From UBA9676 sp963741615 (GTDB lineage Bacteria > Actinomycetota > Actinomycetes > Streptosporangiales > Streptosporangiaceae), in NCBI GenBank assembly GCA_963741615.1, contig CAVUIU010000014.1, forward strand, positions 1 to 64,000: a stretch of 64,000 nucleotides of DNA. Reading direction: 5' to 3'. Below are positions 1-9,680 of this stretch, in pieces (the first letter of the stretch is position 1; the number at the start of each line of letters is the position of its first letter). Made by a program: the position numbers and the translations under genes. The notes under the pieces are model-generated. The model ran no database searches. It was not told the origin of the DNA and worked only from the letters and a program-made list of their open reading frames with translations.

Positions 1-68
1 AAGCTGCGCCACACCCCGCCGCCCGCCTGAGCGGCGCGAGATCCCGGTAGCCCGGAACCTCCGGAAGT
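1..68. other. window edge, no gene assigned
   Basis: The first 30 bases read in frame 1 as nine codons followed by TGA, so they could be the last codons of a + strand gene that begins outside the window. That is too short to identify. The rest is spacer before the convergent stop of the phosphoesterase gene. Confidence 0.2.
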
Positions 69-983
69 CTAGCCGATCCGCGGAACCAGCGTGAGCAGGC
101 TTGCCTCCGGCCGGCAGCAGAACCGGAACGGCGCCATCGGCGAAGTCCCGAGCCCCCCGGACACGTGCAACCACGGGCGATCCGGGCTGCCCTGGGCGGG
201 ATGACGGTGCAGCCCCTTGGCGCGCTGGCGGTCGATGCCGCAGTTGGTCACCAGGGTCCCGTATCCCGGCAGGCAAACCTGTCCCCCGTGGGTGTGCCCG
301 CTCAGCATCAGGTCGTAGCCGTCGGCGGCGAACCGGTCCATCACCCGTGGCTCCGGTGAGTGCATGACGCCGAGCCGCAGGTCGGCGGTGGGATCGGTGG
401 GCCCGGCGACGTGGTCGTAGCGGTCCCGGCGGATGTGCGAGTCGTGCACGCCACCCACCTCGATGTCCAGGTCCCCCGCCTTGACCCGGCCGCGCTGGTT
501 GTTCACCTCCAGCCAGCCGGCCGCCGCCATTCCCTCGCCGAGTTCGGCCCAGGGCATGTCGGCGGCGCGCCGGTGCTTCAGCGGGTCGGTGTCTTCATAC
601 AGGTATCGCAGCGGGTTCTTCGGGATCGGCGAGTACAGGTCGTTCGAGCCGTACACGAAGACCCCCGGCCGCTCCAGCAGTGGCCCGAGGGCCTCGAGGA
701 ACGGCCGGACGGCATGCCTGTGCGCGATCGAGTCGCCCGTGTTCACGACGAGGTCCGGGTCAAGGGTGTGCAGGGACCTGATCCACGACAGCAGCCTGTG
801 CCGTCCCGGAGTCAGGTGCACGTCCGACAGGTGCAGCACCCGCAGCGGGGCAGCCCCGTCCGGGAGGACGGGGACCTCGTAGCGCCGCAGCGCGAACCAG
901 TTCCGTTCCACCACGGAGGCGTAGGCGGCGGCGCCGGCACCGGCGGTGACCGTGAGGGCGAGGGCGCGCTGGGATGCTCGCAT
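69..983 (-). CDS. membrane-anchored metallophosphoesterase
   Basis: Calcineurin-like metallophosphoesterase of 304 residues. The metal-binding motifs appear in order: HLSDVHL (D-x-H), NTGDS (GD), GSND, MHSPEP and SGHTHGG (GHxH). An N-terminal hydrophobic stretch (about residues 6-24) suggests a signal anchor. The reading frame is open further upstream to 1136, but that part overlaps the divergent yqeY gene and has no motif, so I chose the ATG at 983; a TAAGGAG lies directly against it, unusually close. The family hydrolyses phosphodiesters or phosphomonoesters with a dinuclear metal centre; the substrate is not known from sequence. Its position next to a PonA2-like PBP and wblA matches the mycobacterial Rv3683 locus, from knowledge of that region. 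A cell-envelope role is inference. Confidence 0.88.
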   Translation of the reverse strand: MRASQRALALTVTAGAGAAAYASVVERNWFALRRYEVPVLPDGAAPLRVLHLSDVHLTPGRHRLLSWIRSLHTLDPDLVVNTGDSIAHRHAVRPFLEALGPLLERPGVFVYGSNDLYSPIPKNPLRYLYEDTDPLKHRRAADMPWAELGEGMAAAGWLEVNNQRGRVKAGDLDIEVGGVHDSHIRRDRYDHVAGPTDPTADLRLGVMHSPEPRVMDRFAADGYDLMLSGHTHGGQVCLPGYGTLVTNCGIDRQRAKGLHRHPAQGSPDRPWLHVSGGLGTSPMAPFRFCCRPEASLLTLVPRIG

Positions 984-1081
984 CTCCTTATCGTGCCATG
1001 CCCGGGATGCTGGACCCGCCACACCGACGGGCCGGGCCGGCCACCGGAGCCGGTGCCTGCCCGGCCGGCCAGGATGGACCC

Positions 1082-1537
1082 ATGGCTGCACTGAAGGACC
1101 GGCTCCGCGGCGACCTGACCGCGGCGATGAAGGCACGTGACGCGGTCCGTACCCGCACCCTGCGGATGGCGCTCACGTCGATCACGCAGGAAGAGGTGGC
1201 GGGTTCCTCGGCCCGGGAACTCAGCGACGCCGAGGTCATCAAGGTCCTCACCCGGGAGGCGAAGCGCCGCCGCGAGGCCGCCGAAGCGTTCGCGGCGGCC
1301 GGCCGCGACGAGCAGGCAGATGCGGAACGGGCCGAGGGAGTCGTCCTCGACGCCTACCTGCCCGCGCAGCTGAGCGACGAGGAGATCGCCGCGATGGCGG
1401 CAGCCGCCATCGACGAAACCGGCGCGAGCGGCATGGCGGCGATGGGGCAGGTGATGAAGGTGCTCACGCCCCGGGTCGCTGGCCGGGCCGACGGCGCGCG
1501 GGTCGCCGCCGAGGTCCGCCGCAGGCTCGCCGGATAG
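1082..1537 (+). CDS. GatB/YqeY domain protein
   Basis: A 151-residue YqeY-like protein. The sequence starts MAALKDRLRGDLTAAMKARD, then has the helical YqeY core (LRMALTSI, REAKRRREAAEAF, YLPAQLSDEE) and ends in the GatB-tail-like helical segment GQVMKVLTPRVAGRADG. The tail domain of GatB binds tRNA; free YqeY proteins are widespread but poorly characterised, so no reaction is assigned. The ATG at 1082 is chosen because upstream codons overlap the divergent phosphoesterase and lack family similarity; only a weak AGGA precedes it. It is convergent with the PBP gene, and its stop codon lies inside the first unit of a 21-bp tandem repeat. Confidence 0.85.
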   Translation: MAALKDRLRGDLTAAMKARDAVRTRTLRMALTSITQEEVAGSSARELSDAEVIKVLTREAKRRREAAEAFAAAGRDEQADAERAEGVVLDAYLPAQLSDEEIAAMAAAAIDETGASGMAAMGQVMKVLTPRVAGRADGARVAAEVRRRLAG

Positions 1538-1593
1538 CGGCTTCAGCTCGCCGGCGAGCGGATTCAGCTCCCCGGCCAGCGGGCTTCAGTTCG
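1536..1593. repeat. 21-bp tandem repeat at yqeY 3' end
   Basis: About 2.7 degenerate copies of a 21-bp unit (AGCGGCTTCAGCTCGCCGGCG) begin within the yqeY stop codon and fill the spacer before the convergent PBP gene. Units start at 1536, 1557 and 1578. Confidence 0.7.
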
Positions 1594-1612
1594 CCACGGC
1601 CGCTGGCACCTG

Positions 1613-3898
1613 TCAGCCGCCCCCGCCGTTCCCGTTGCCGTTCCCACCGCCGTTACCGTTACCGTTCCCGCCGCCGCCGTTGCTGTGCGAGGGCTTGGGC
1701 GAGGGCGAGGGCTTCGGCTTGGGCGGGTTGGCCGAGACGATGCCGCTGCCCAGTGAGAACAGCGGGTCCGAGGGGGGCACCTGCACGAAATTGAGCGGCG
1801 GTGTGGGCAGCCGGGCGTGCAGGAACGTCATCTGCCAGGTCTCCCCGGGCGCGAAGGAGCCATACATGGCTCCGAGGCAGCCAGCCCGGTAGCAGGACCC
1901 GGGATAGCCCGACATGGGGAACTGGTAGGAACCGGCCGGGTTGCCGACCCAGACGGCGCCCAGCAGGCCCGGCGTGTAGCCGACGAAGAACGCGGAGACG
2001 TACTGGTCCGCGGTGCCGGTCTTGGACGCCGCGGGGAACGGGACGGCGTCCCTGGCCGCCGTCCCCAGGCCGGTCAGGTCGCCCTGGAGGATGTAGTTGG
2101 CGGCATCGGCGACGACGGTCGGCAGCACCCGGCGGCAGCCCGCCGATTCCACCGGCAGGCTGGTGCCGCTCATGGTCACGATCTTCCTGATCGCGATCGG
2201 GTGGCAGTAGATGCCACGCGCGGGCAGGGTGGCGTCGGCGGCGGCGACGTCGATCGGTGCCACGTTGTCCGCGCCGAGCGTGAACGACGGGTCGTTGTCC
2301 GCGCTCTGGGAGTGGTGCTCCCTGCGGTCGGGCTTCAGCAGCGACTTGCCGTCCGGCCAGGTCAGGCCCATTCTGGCGGCGGTGCGGACCACGTTGCACA
2401 GGCCGACCTTCTGCTCCAGGTAGGCGAACCACACGTTGATCGACGCGGTCGTCCCGGTGTAGAGCGTGTAGTGGCCGCCCCTTTCGCTCTCGTCGTTGTG
2501 CACCTGCCACGGGGCGACGTACTGGCCCTTGCAGTTGGCGTAGGGGCCGACGGTGGCCGAGAAGCCGACGGTCTTGCTGTATCCGAACGGGACGCCCTGC
2601 AGCAGCGCGGCCACCATGGTGTAGACCTTGCCGGTCAACCCGATCTGCACGCCGTAGCTGCCGTTGTACTGCGGGCCCACCGCGTAGTCGATGGAATTCT
2701 GGTGCGGGCCGAAGCCGTAGGGCCGGTCGATGGCGATCGCCCGCACGTATCCGGTGCCGGGCTGGATGAGCACCTCGGACTCGGCGTTCTTGCCGGGGTT
2801 GATCGACGACGGTGGCCGCGGCATCTCGTAGTTGACCGCCCGCCTGGCCGCCTGCTGGTCCTTGGGGTCGAGGGTGGTGTAGATCTTCACCCCGCCGATC
2901 CCGTTGAGCCTGTTCCACGCCTGCCGGTAGGCCGGGTCGTGGCGCATCACGGCCAGCACGTAGTCGCAGAAGTACCCGGCATACAGGGCGGTGCTGCTGG
3001 TGCAGCCGCTCTGCGGCACCGAGGGGTTGAGCCGGAGCGGCTGCCTGCCGGCCGCGTCGGCCTGCGCCTGGGTGATGTCACCGACCTGCACCATCCGCTG
3101 CAGCACGTCGTTGCGCCGGCCGGTGGCCTGGGCCGGGTGGGCGAGCGGGTCGAACGCCGTCGGGTTCTCCACCAGCCCGGCCAGCAGCGCCGCCTGCGCC
3201 AGCGTGAGCTGGGACGCGTTGATGCTGAAATAACGCTGCGCGGCCATCTGGATGCCGTAGGCGGTGCTGCCGAAATACGCCACGTTCAGGTACCCGGTCA
3301 GGATCTGGTTCCTGGTCATCGTGTGCTCGACCCGCACCGCCATCCGCAGTTCACGGATCTTGCGCCCGATGGTCTCGCTGGTCGCGCTGGCGAACGCCGC
3401 CTGTGGGTTGGGCGAGGAGAGGTACAGCACGTTCTTCACATACTGCTGGGCGAGGGTGGACCCGCCCTGGACCGTCTTGTGCTGGAGGTTGTAGAGGATC
3501 GCCCTGAGCGTGCCCTTGAAGTCGAGCGCCCCGTGCTGGTAGAAGCGGGAGTCCTCGATCGCCACGATGGCCTGCCGCATCACCGGGGCGATCTGGGAAT
3601 AGTTCACCGGCACCCGGTCGATGCCCCGGCCGTAGTAGTAGGCGAGCAGGTGCCCGTGGCGGTCCAGGATCTCCGAGCGGACCGGGATCTGGCCGAGTTC
3701 CGGTGTGGCCAGGGTGTTGAACTTCGTCGCGGCGTTACGCACCGCGACGCCGGCGAAACCCACGGTGGGGACGGCGATGGCGGCCACGAGCGCGCCGGTG
3801 GCCGCTGCCAGCCCGGCAAGCTGTGCCGCAACGCGGGCTTTACTGGCGAAACGTCGTGTCAGCACGGACCAAGGGTACGCCCGGCCACGGCCCGGCAT
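1613..3898 (-). CDS. class A PBP (PonA2-like) with altered transpeptidase nucleophile motif
   Basis: About 761 residues. The order is a basic N-terminus, one membrane helix (about 25-50), a GT51 transglycosylase domain (EDSRFYQHGALD and GGSTLAQQYVKN), a penicillin-binding transpeptidase domain, and a Gly/Asn-rich C-terminal tail of repeated GGNGN units. The SxN (SIN, 486-488) and KTG (KTGT, K626) motifs are present, but the SxxK position reads L421-T-G-K, with Leu in place of the acylated Ser. The glycosyltransferase is therefore expected to work while transpeptidation is doubtful. The start is uncertain: ATG 3898 or GTG 3865. It is divergent from wblA, as ponA2 is from whiB4 in mycobacteria. 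Acts at the outer face of the membrane in peptidoglycan synthesis. Confidence 0.9.
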   Translation of the reverse strand: MPGRGRAYPWSVLTRRFASKARVAAQLAGLAAATGALVAAIAVPTVGFAGVAVRNAATKFNTLATPELGQIPVRSEILDRHGHLLAYYYGRGIDRVPVNYSQIAPVMRQAIVAIEDSRFYQHGALDFKGTLRAILYNLQHKTVQGGSTLAQQYVKNVLYLSSPNPQAAFASATSETIGRKIRELRMAVRVEHTMTRNQILTGYLNVAYFGSTAYGIQMAAQRYFSINASQLTLAQAALLAGLVENPTAFDPLAHPAQATGRRNDVLQRMVQVGDITQAQADAAGRQPLRLNPSVPQSGCTSSTALYAGYFCDYVLAVMRHDPAYRQAWNRLNGIGGVKIYTTLDPKDQQAARRAVNYEMPRPPSSINPGKNAESEVLIQPGTGYVRAIAIDRPYGFGPHQNSIDYAVGPQYNGSYGVQIGLTGKVYTMVAALLQGVPFGYSKTVGFSATVGPYANCKGQYVAPWQVHNDESERGGHYTLYTGTTASINVWFAYLEQKVGLCNVVRTAARMGLTWPDGKSLLKPDRREHHSQSADNDPSFTLGADNVAPIDVAAADATLPARGIYCHPIAIRKIVTMSGTSLPVESAGCRRVLPTVVADAANYILQGDLTGLGTAARDAVPFPAASKTGTADQYVSAFFVGYTPGLLGAVWVGNPAGSYQFPMSGYPGSCYRAGCLGAMYGSFAPGETWQMTFLHARLPTPPLNFVQVPPSDPLFSLGSGIVSANPPKPKPSPSPKPSHSNGGGGNGNGNGGGNGNGNGGGG

Positions 3899-4000
3899 GG
3901 CCCCCGTCGGGCAGGTGACTACCCACCGCGCACGGCATGGCCCATGCGGGCTATCTGTGAAATGGGCCCAACGGGGTCTAGCGCTGGGGCCCGGACTTCC

Positions 4001-4120
4001 GTAAGTTACTTTTTCGCAACTATCCCACCCCAGGGCTGACGACTGTGCTGTCACTCTGGACCGCGAGCGAAACGCCACCCGGCGTGACGACCCCCTCGAG
4101 GGCGTGACGATCAGGAGGAG
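4001..4120 (+). promoter_or_regulatory. wblA upstream region with direct repeats and Shine-Dalgarno
   Basis: The divergent PBP/wblA spacer contains an AT-rich patch (about 4001-4024) that may hold the wblA promoter. Two exact copies of GGCGTGACGA follow at 4081-4090 and 4101-4110, 20 bp apart (about two helical turns), which would suit a regulator. A strong AGGAGGAG lies at 4113-4120, nine bases before the ATG. Confidence 0.45.
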
Positions 4121-4129
4121 TTGGACCAC

Positions 4130-4429
4130 ATGTGGATCGCTGACTGGACTAGCCGTGCCGCCTGCAAGGAGTCTGACCCGGATGAGCTCTTCGTCCAGGG
4201 GGCGGCGCAGAACAGAGCCAAGCTGATCTGCCGTGGCTGCACGGTCCGGACCGAGTGCCTCGCCGATGCCCTGGACAACCGCATCGAGTTCGGTGTCTGG
4301 GGCGGGATGACCGAGCGCGAGCGGCGTGCTCTGCTGCGCCGCCGCCCCGATGTCACCTCCTGGCGTGACCTGCTCGAGCAGGCCCGCAACCAGTACGAGC
4401 GCCGGGCCGACGAACTGGTCCCCAGCTGA
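4130..4429 (+). CDS. wblA: WhiB-family iron-sulfur regulator WblA/WhiB4-like
   Basis: A 99-residue WhiB protein. The four cluster cysteines are C12, C34, C37 and C43, followed by the GVWGG turn (55-59) and a basic stretch ERERRALLRRRP that contacts DNA. The segment DELFVQGAAQNRAK and the tail VTSWRDLLEQAR match WblA/WhiB4 rather than WhiB1-3, from memory of the family. WblA-type proteins bind a redox-sensitive [4Fe-4S] cluster and control development, antibiotic production or oxidative stress genes. ATG 4130 is chosen over TTG 4121 because the AGGAGGAG is nine bases from ATG but only one from TTG. Location beside ponA2-like and ArsA genes supports the assignment. Confidence 0.92.
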   Translation: MWIADWTSRAACKESDPDELFVQGAAQNRAKLICRGCTVRTECLADALDNRIEFGVWGGMTERERRALLRRRPDVTSWRDLLEQARNQYERRADELVPS

Positions 4430-4490
4430 AGCGAACCGCCCGCCAGCTGACGGGACCACCCGCCAGCTGACCGGTAGCCGCCAGCGTCAT
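4421..4490. repeat. degenerate ~20-bp tandem repeat at wblA 3' end
   Basis: Three to four imperfect copies of a roughly 20-bp unit centred on CGCCAGCTGA run from the wblA stop codon to just before the convergent ArsA gene. Confidence 0.5.
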
Positions 4491-4497
4491 CCGCGGG

Positions 4498-5754
<1,257 letters not shown>

Positions 5755-5773
5755 CAGGGCGTCTCTCCCCTCA

Positions 5774-6805
5774 TCACGCCGCCCCCTGCTCCACCAGCGC
5801 GCTGGCGAGCCGGTACAGCCCGGACAGATCCATCCCGTCAGTGATCAGCGGCAGCTCGTAACACGGCTGGCCGGCCTTGGCCAGCAGGCCCCGCTGCCCG
5901 CGCTGGGCGAGCGCTTCCCTGGCATGTTCGCCCAGCTCGGCAGCCAGGTTCCCGGCCAGGTCGAGGTTCCCGGCCGACCCGATGCTGTCCTCGATGCCGG
6001 CCAATTTCAGTCCCAGCGCGATGTCGTGCACGTCCAGCCTCCCGGACGCGGCGGCGGCCAGCTGGCCGTCGGTCAGGTCCACCGGGCGCACCATGTTGAT
6101 CATGATGCCGCCCAGCTGCAGCCCGCCGTGGGCCAGGCCGCGCAGTTCCACGACGCCGTCCAGGGTCTCCTGCACCGGCATCTCCTCCAGCACGGTGACG
6201 AAGTGGACGGCCGTCTGCGGGGACCGGATGACGCTCTCCACGGTGTCGGCGTGGCCACGGATGGGGCCGACCTTGGCCAGCCCGGACACCTCGGTGGCGA
6301 TGTTGAGGAAGCGGGCGATCCGGCCGGTGGGCGGCGCGTCCATCACCACCGCGTCGTAGAGGCGCCGGCCGGACACCCGCCGCCTGGTGGCCTCGGCCGC
6401 CTTGCCGGTCAGCAGCACGTCCCGCAGCCCCGGCGCGATCGTGGTCGCGAAGTCCACGACACCGAGGCGGGTGAGCGCACGCCCCGCGTGCCGCAGGCTG
6501 TAGTACATCTCGAGATACTCGATGAGCGCCGACTCGGGATCGGCGGCGAGCGCGTACACGTCGCCGCCGGCCCGCCCTGGTGTGCCCGGGGCCACCGCGA
6601 CCTTGCGCTCCCCGTAGGGCAGCGGCGGGCAGTCGAACAGCTGGGCGATTCCCTGCCGCCCCTCCACCTCCATGAGCAGCACCTTGCCGCCCCCGGAAGC
6701 GAGCGCGAGCGCGAGCGCGGCGGCCACCGTGGTCTTGCCGGTGCCCCCCTTGCCGGTGACGACGTGCAGCCGCACGCCCTCCCAGTCGGTGTCCCGAGCC
6801 CTCAC
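5774..6805 (-). CDS. ArsA/Get3-family ATPase, subunit with complete P-loop
   Basis: About 343 residues, with GKGGTGKT (18-25) carrying the signature Lys, then MEVEGRQGIAQLFD and VVMDAPPTGRIARFLN switch motifs. It is the first gene of a two-gene minus-strand operon with the other ArsA-like subunit. The frame is open to 6892 but the upstream part is low-complexity and overlaps the SPFH promoter region. GTG 6805 is preferred; no clear Shine-Dalgarno is seen, and a start at GTG 6775 just before the P-loop strand is possible. Family members couple ATP hydrolysis to handling membrane proteins or anions; the client here is unknown. Confidence 0.85.
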   Translation of the reverse strand: MRARDTDWEGVRLHVVTGKGGTGKTTVAAALALALASGGGKVLLMEVEGRQGIAQLFDCPPLPYGERKVAVAPGTPGRAGGDVYALAADPESALIEYLEMYYSLRHAGRALTRLGVVDFATTIAPGLRDVLLTGKAAEATRRRVSGRRLYDAVVMDAPPTGRIARFLNIATEVSGLAKVGPIRGHADTVESVIRSPQTAVHFVTVLEEMPVQETLDGVVELRGLAHGGLQLGGIMINMVRPVDLTDGQLAAAASGRLDVHDIALGLKLAGIEDSIGSAGNLDLAGNLAAELGEHAREALAQRGQRGLLAKAGQPCYELPLITDGMDLSGLYRLASALVEQGAA

Positions 6806-6916
6806 GCTTTCGAGGCTATCTGCGCCCCAGACCTGCCCCGGCCAGCCCGGAGAGCGCGCTCCGGGGTGGCCCGGACGGGGAGGCGGCGGCACCTTCGGGG
6901 CGCCGGCGGCGGCCCG

Positions 6917-6947
6917 GAATTGTCACCCGGCGAATTGTCACTAGGCT
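6917..6947 (+). promoter_or_regulatory. SPFH gene promoter with 10-bp direct repeat
   Basis: TTGTCA (6920-6925), 16 bp, then TAGGCT (6942-6947) fit a vegetative promoter. The decamer GAATTGTCAC occurs twice, at 6917-6926 and 6932-6941, overlapping the -35 and the spacer next to the -10, so a regulator could bind here. Confidence 0.5.
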
Positions 6948-6991
6948 TGGACTTCAGTGGCGGGCGCGTCGTCAGGAAAAGGGGTGTTCCC

Positions 6992-8053
6992 ATGACGGTC
7001 ATCGCAGCCCTGCTGGTGATCCTCATTATCATCGTGGTGGGCGGCGCGATCGTGGCCGGCCGCTCGCTGCGGGTCGTTCAGCAGTACGAACAGGGTCTGA
7101 TCTTCAGGTTCGGCAAGGTGCTGCCCGGCGTCCGAGGACCCGGGCTCACCGTCATCCGGCCGATCGGCGACCGGCTGCAGAAGGTCAACATGCAGATCAT
7201 CGCCATGGCCGTCCCCGCTCAGGAGGGCATCACCAGGGACAACGTCAGCGTCCGGGTGGACGCCGTGGTGTATTTCCGGGTCGTGGACCCGATCAAGGCC
7301 GTGGTGAACGTGCAGAACTACATGTTCGCCGTTTCCCAGCAGGCGCAGACATCACTCCGCTCGATCATCGGCCAGTCGGAGATGGACCAGCTCCTGGCCG
7401 AGCGCGACAGCGTCAACCGCGAGCTGCGCCGGATCATCGACGAGCCGACCGAGGGGCCGTGGGGCATCCGGGTCGAGCGGGTGGAGATCAAGGACGTGAA
7501 CCTGCCCGAGGGCATGAAACGCTCCATGTCCCGCCAGGCCGAGGCCGAGCGTGAGCGCCGCGCCCGGATCATCACCGCCGACGGTGAGTACCAGGCGTCC
7601 AAGCGGCTGGCGATGGCGGCGAACGTGATGGCCCGCGATCCCGCCGCGCTGCAGTTGCGGCTGCTCCAGACGGTGGTCGAGGTCGCCTCCGAGCGGAACA
7701 GCACCCTGGTCATGCCCGTCCCGGTCGAGCTGCTGCGGTTCTTCGAGAAGATGGCGCCCGGGGCGCCGCAGCCGCCCCCCCACCCGATCGAGGACACCGG
7801 CGACGCGGAGGTGGCGGAGGCCGAGGCGGAGATCTCGGGTGGAGCCGCTCCCGAACTCGTCGCCCCCGAACTCGCCGCACCCGAACTTGCCGCACCCGAG
7901 GTCGGCGCCGCCACCCCCGAGATCCCGCCGGCCCCGGTGCCCGAGCTCGACGAGTCCGCGATCCCGCCCGTTCCGGAAGACATCGTCACCCCCGAGCCGC
8001 CCGCCGCCGCGAACGGTCCCCGGCGTGCGGCCAAGAAAAAGACGGATTCCTGA
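6992..8053 (+). CDS. SPFH/band 7 (slipin/stomatin-like) membrane protein
   Basis: A 353-residue protein: one N-terminal membrane helix (about 2-23), an SPFH/PHB domain (about 28-190, with VVQQYEQGLIFRFGKVLPGVRGPGL and the slipin hallmark MSRQAEAERERRARIITADGE), then a long Pro/Ala/Glu-rich tail with PELAAPEL repeats and a basic end. SPFH proteins oligomerise on the membrane and scaffold microdomains or proteases. No NfeD protease partner is adjacent, so the client is unknown; ftsH is about 8 kb downstream but co-action is only a guess. ATG 6992 follows an AAAAGGGG Shine-Dalgarno by eight bases. Confidence 0.88.
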   Translation: MTVIAALLVILIIIVVGGAIVAGRSLRVVQQYEQGLIFRFGKVLPGVRGPGLTVIRPIGDRLQKVNMQIIAMAVPAQEGITRDNVSVRVDAVVYFRVVDPIKAVVNVQNYMFAVSQQAQTSLRSIIGQSEMDQLLAERDSVNRELRRIIDEPTEGPWGIRVERVEIKDVNLPEGMKRSMSRQAEAERERRARIITADGEYQASKRLAMAANVMARDPAALQLRLLQTVVEVASERNSTLVMPVPVELLRFFEKMAPGAPQPPPHPIEDTGDAEVAEAEAEISGGAAPELVAPELAAPELAAPEVGAATPEIPPAPVPELDESAIPPVPEDIVTPEPPAAANGPRRAAKKKTDS

Positions 8054-8162
8054 CAGGACGCCGCCCGGTCCCGCTCGCCGGGCGGTGGTCCCGGCTGGCC
8101 GGTACGCCCCGGGGTGAGACATGCGCTGCGGCACCGCCGTGATCATGCCCTAGGGTGGCGCC

Positions 8163-8318
8163 ATGACCAAGTGGGAGTACGCGACGGTGCCGCTGCTCGT
8201 GCACGCGACCAAGCAGATACTCGACAACTGGGGAGACGACGGCTGGGAGCTGGTCGCCCTGGTGCCCGGCCCGAACTCCGAGCAGCTTGTCGCCTACCTT
8301 AAGCGGCCGAAAGAGTGA
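8163..8318 (+). CDS. DUF4177 small protein
   Basis: A 51-residue protein starting MTKWEYATVPLLVHATKQIL with the conserved ending GDDGWELVALVPGP, the DUF4177 signature. Function unknown. A TAGGGT hexamer (8151-8156) ends six bases before the ATG and there is no Shine-Dalgarno, suggesting a leaderless mRNA. The stop overlaps the Rid gene start (GTGA), so the two are probably co-translated. The same small gene sits next to a Rid gene in the mycobacterial Crp region, from memory. Confidence 0.85.
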   Translation: MTKWEYATVPLLVHATKQILDNWGDDGWELVALVPGPNSEQLVAYLKRPKE

Positions 8319-8803
8319 GCGACTCGCCCGAGGCCAGGCTGGCCGCGCTGGGCCTGGCCCTGCCGCCGGTGGCGGCCCCGCTGGCGGCCTACGTGCCCGC
8401 GGTGCGCAGCGGACCGTATGTGTACACGGCCGGGCAGCTGCCGGTGGTCAACGGCAACCTGCTGCGGACCGGCAAGGTGGGTGCGGAGGTGGGCGTCGCC
8501 GAGGCCGCCGCGCTCGCGCGGACCTGCGCCCTGAACGCCCTCGCCGCCGTGGCGTCGGTGGCCGGCGGGCTTTCGGCGGTGACCCGGATCGTGAAGGTGA
8601 CCGGCTTCGTGGCCAGCGATCCCGCCTTCACCGACCAGGCAGTGGTGGTCAACGGGGCGAGCGAGCTGCTGCTCGAGGTGTTCGGCGAGGCCGGCCGCCA
8701 CGCCCGCAGCGCGGTGGGGACGGCGGTCCTGCCGCGCGACGCGCCGGTCGAGGTCGAACTGATCGCCGAGGTCAGCGACCGAGCAGCAGGCACAGGCGAT
8801 TGA
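8315..8803 (+). CDS. Rid family (YjgF/YER057c/UK114) protein
   Basis: A 162-residue Rid protein with YVPAVRSGPYVYTAGQLPV near the N-terminus, VKVTGFVASDPAFTDQAVVVNGAS in the middle and ARSAVGTAVLPRDAPVEVELIAEV at the end. The Arg in HARSAVG corresponds to the substrate-binding arginine of the family. RidA proteins form trimers and hydrolyse reactive enamine/imine intermediates made by PLP enzymes; this longer actinobacterial subgroup is less well tested. The GTG start overlaps the DUF4177 stop; the gene is 13 bp before the Nudix gene. Confidence 0.87.
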   Translation: MSDSPEARLAALGLALPPVAAPLAAYVPAVRSGPYVYTAGQLPVVNGNLLRTGKVGAEVGVAEAAALARTCALNALAAVASVAGGLSAVTRIVKVTGFVASDPAFTDQAVVVNGASELLLEVFGEAGRHARSAVGTAVLPRDAPVEVELIAEVSDRAAGTGD

Positions 8804-8816
8804 GCGACAGGCACAG

Positions 8817-9680
8817 ATGAGCTCGGGCGCGCGTCCTGGTATCCGGCTGCCCGGCCGGCTTGCCGATCGTGCCCGCGACGTCCTGGAGGGCAGGACGCCC
8901 CCGGTGGCGCCGCGCGATGCCGCCACGGTGATGCTGCTGCGCCCGGCGGCGGGCGGGCCGGACGCGCCCGGCCTGCAGGTGTACATGCTCCGGCGGCAGT
9001 TGTCGATGGCCTTCGCCCCGGGCGCCTTCGTGTTCCCCGGCGGCTCGGTCGATACCCGCGACGCCGAGATCGAGGTCGGCTGGTCCGGCCCGGACGCGCA
9101 GGAGTGGGGCCGGATGATCGATGCCCCGGCCGACCTCGCCCGTGCCCTGGTCTGCGCCGCGGTCAGGGAGACGTTCGAGGAGTGCGGGGTGCTCCTGGCC
9201 GGGCCCACCGCCGGCACCGTGGTGGCCGACACCCGGGGCGAGGACTGGGAGGCGGACCGCGCGGCGTTGCTGGCCCGCTCGGTGTCCCTGGCCGGCCTGC
9301 TCAGCCGGCGCGGCCTCGTGTTGCGCAGCGACCTGCTGCGGCCCTGGGCACGGTGGATCACCCCGGTGACGGAGGAACGCCGCTATGACACCAGGTTCTT
9401 CGCGGCCGCCCTGCCGGCCGGCCAGCGGGCCAGGGATGTCAGCGGCGAGGCCGACGACGCGGCCTGGGTCGAGCCCGCCGGCGCACTCACAGCGGCCCGC
9501 CGCAAGGAGATCTTCATGCTGCCGCCGACCGCTGTCACCCTCGGCGAACTCGACGCCTGCGGGCACCTGTCCGCGGCGCTCGCCGCCCGGCGGCGGATCA
9601 CGGCGCTGATCCCCGAGGTCTTCGTGGCCGACGGGGCTGTCTGGCTGACCGTCCCACCCGGGCTGGACTACCCGCTGTGA
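8817..9680 (+). CDS. Nudix hydrolase
   Basis: A 287-residue protein with FVFPGGSVD and, about 45 residues later, AAVRETFEECGVLL, matching the RExxEExG core of the Nudix box. The long spacing between the GG element and the REtfEE helix is typical of the NUDT19/CoA-type Nudix subgroup. Substrate (CoA derivative or dinucleotide) cannot be told from the sequence. The stop overlaps the start of the MBL gene by GTGA, so these are one operon. The start at ATG 8817 has only a weak upstream GACAGGCACAG. Confidence 0.85.
   Translation: MSSGARPGIRLPGRLADRARDVLEGRTPPVAPRDAATVMLLRPAAGGPDAPGLQVYMLRRQLSMAFAPGAFVFPGGSVDTRDAEIEVGWSGPDAQEWGRMIDAPADLARALVCAAVRETFEECGVLLAGPTAGTVVADTRGEDWEADRAALLARSVSLAGLLSRRGLVLRSDLLRPWARWITPVTEERRYDTRFFAAALPAGQRARDVSGEADDAAWVEPAGALTAARRKEIFMLPPTAVTLGELDACGHLSAALAARRRITALIPEVFVADGAVWLTVPPGLDYPL

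Noticed and set aside
1817..4039. Long 740-codon open frame on the + strand
   Set aside because: It is antisense to the PBP gene and has the Arg/Gly/His-rich composition of a GC-rich shadow frame, with no motif.
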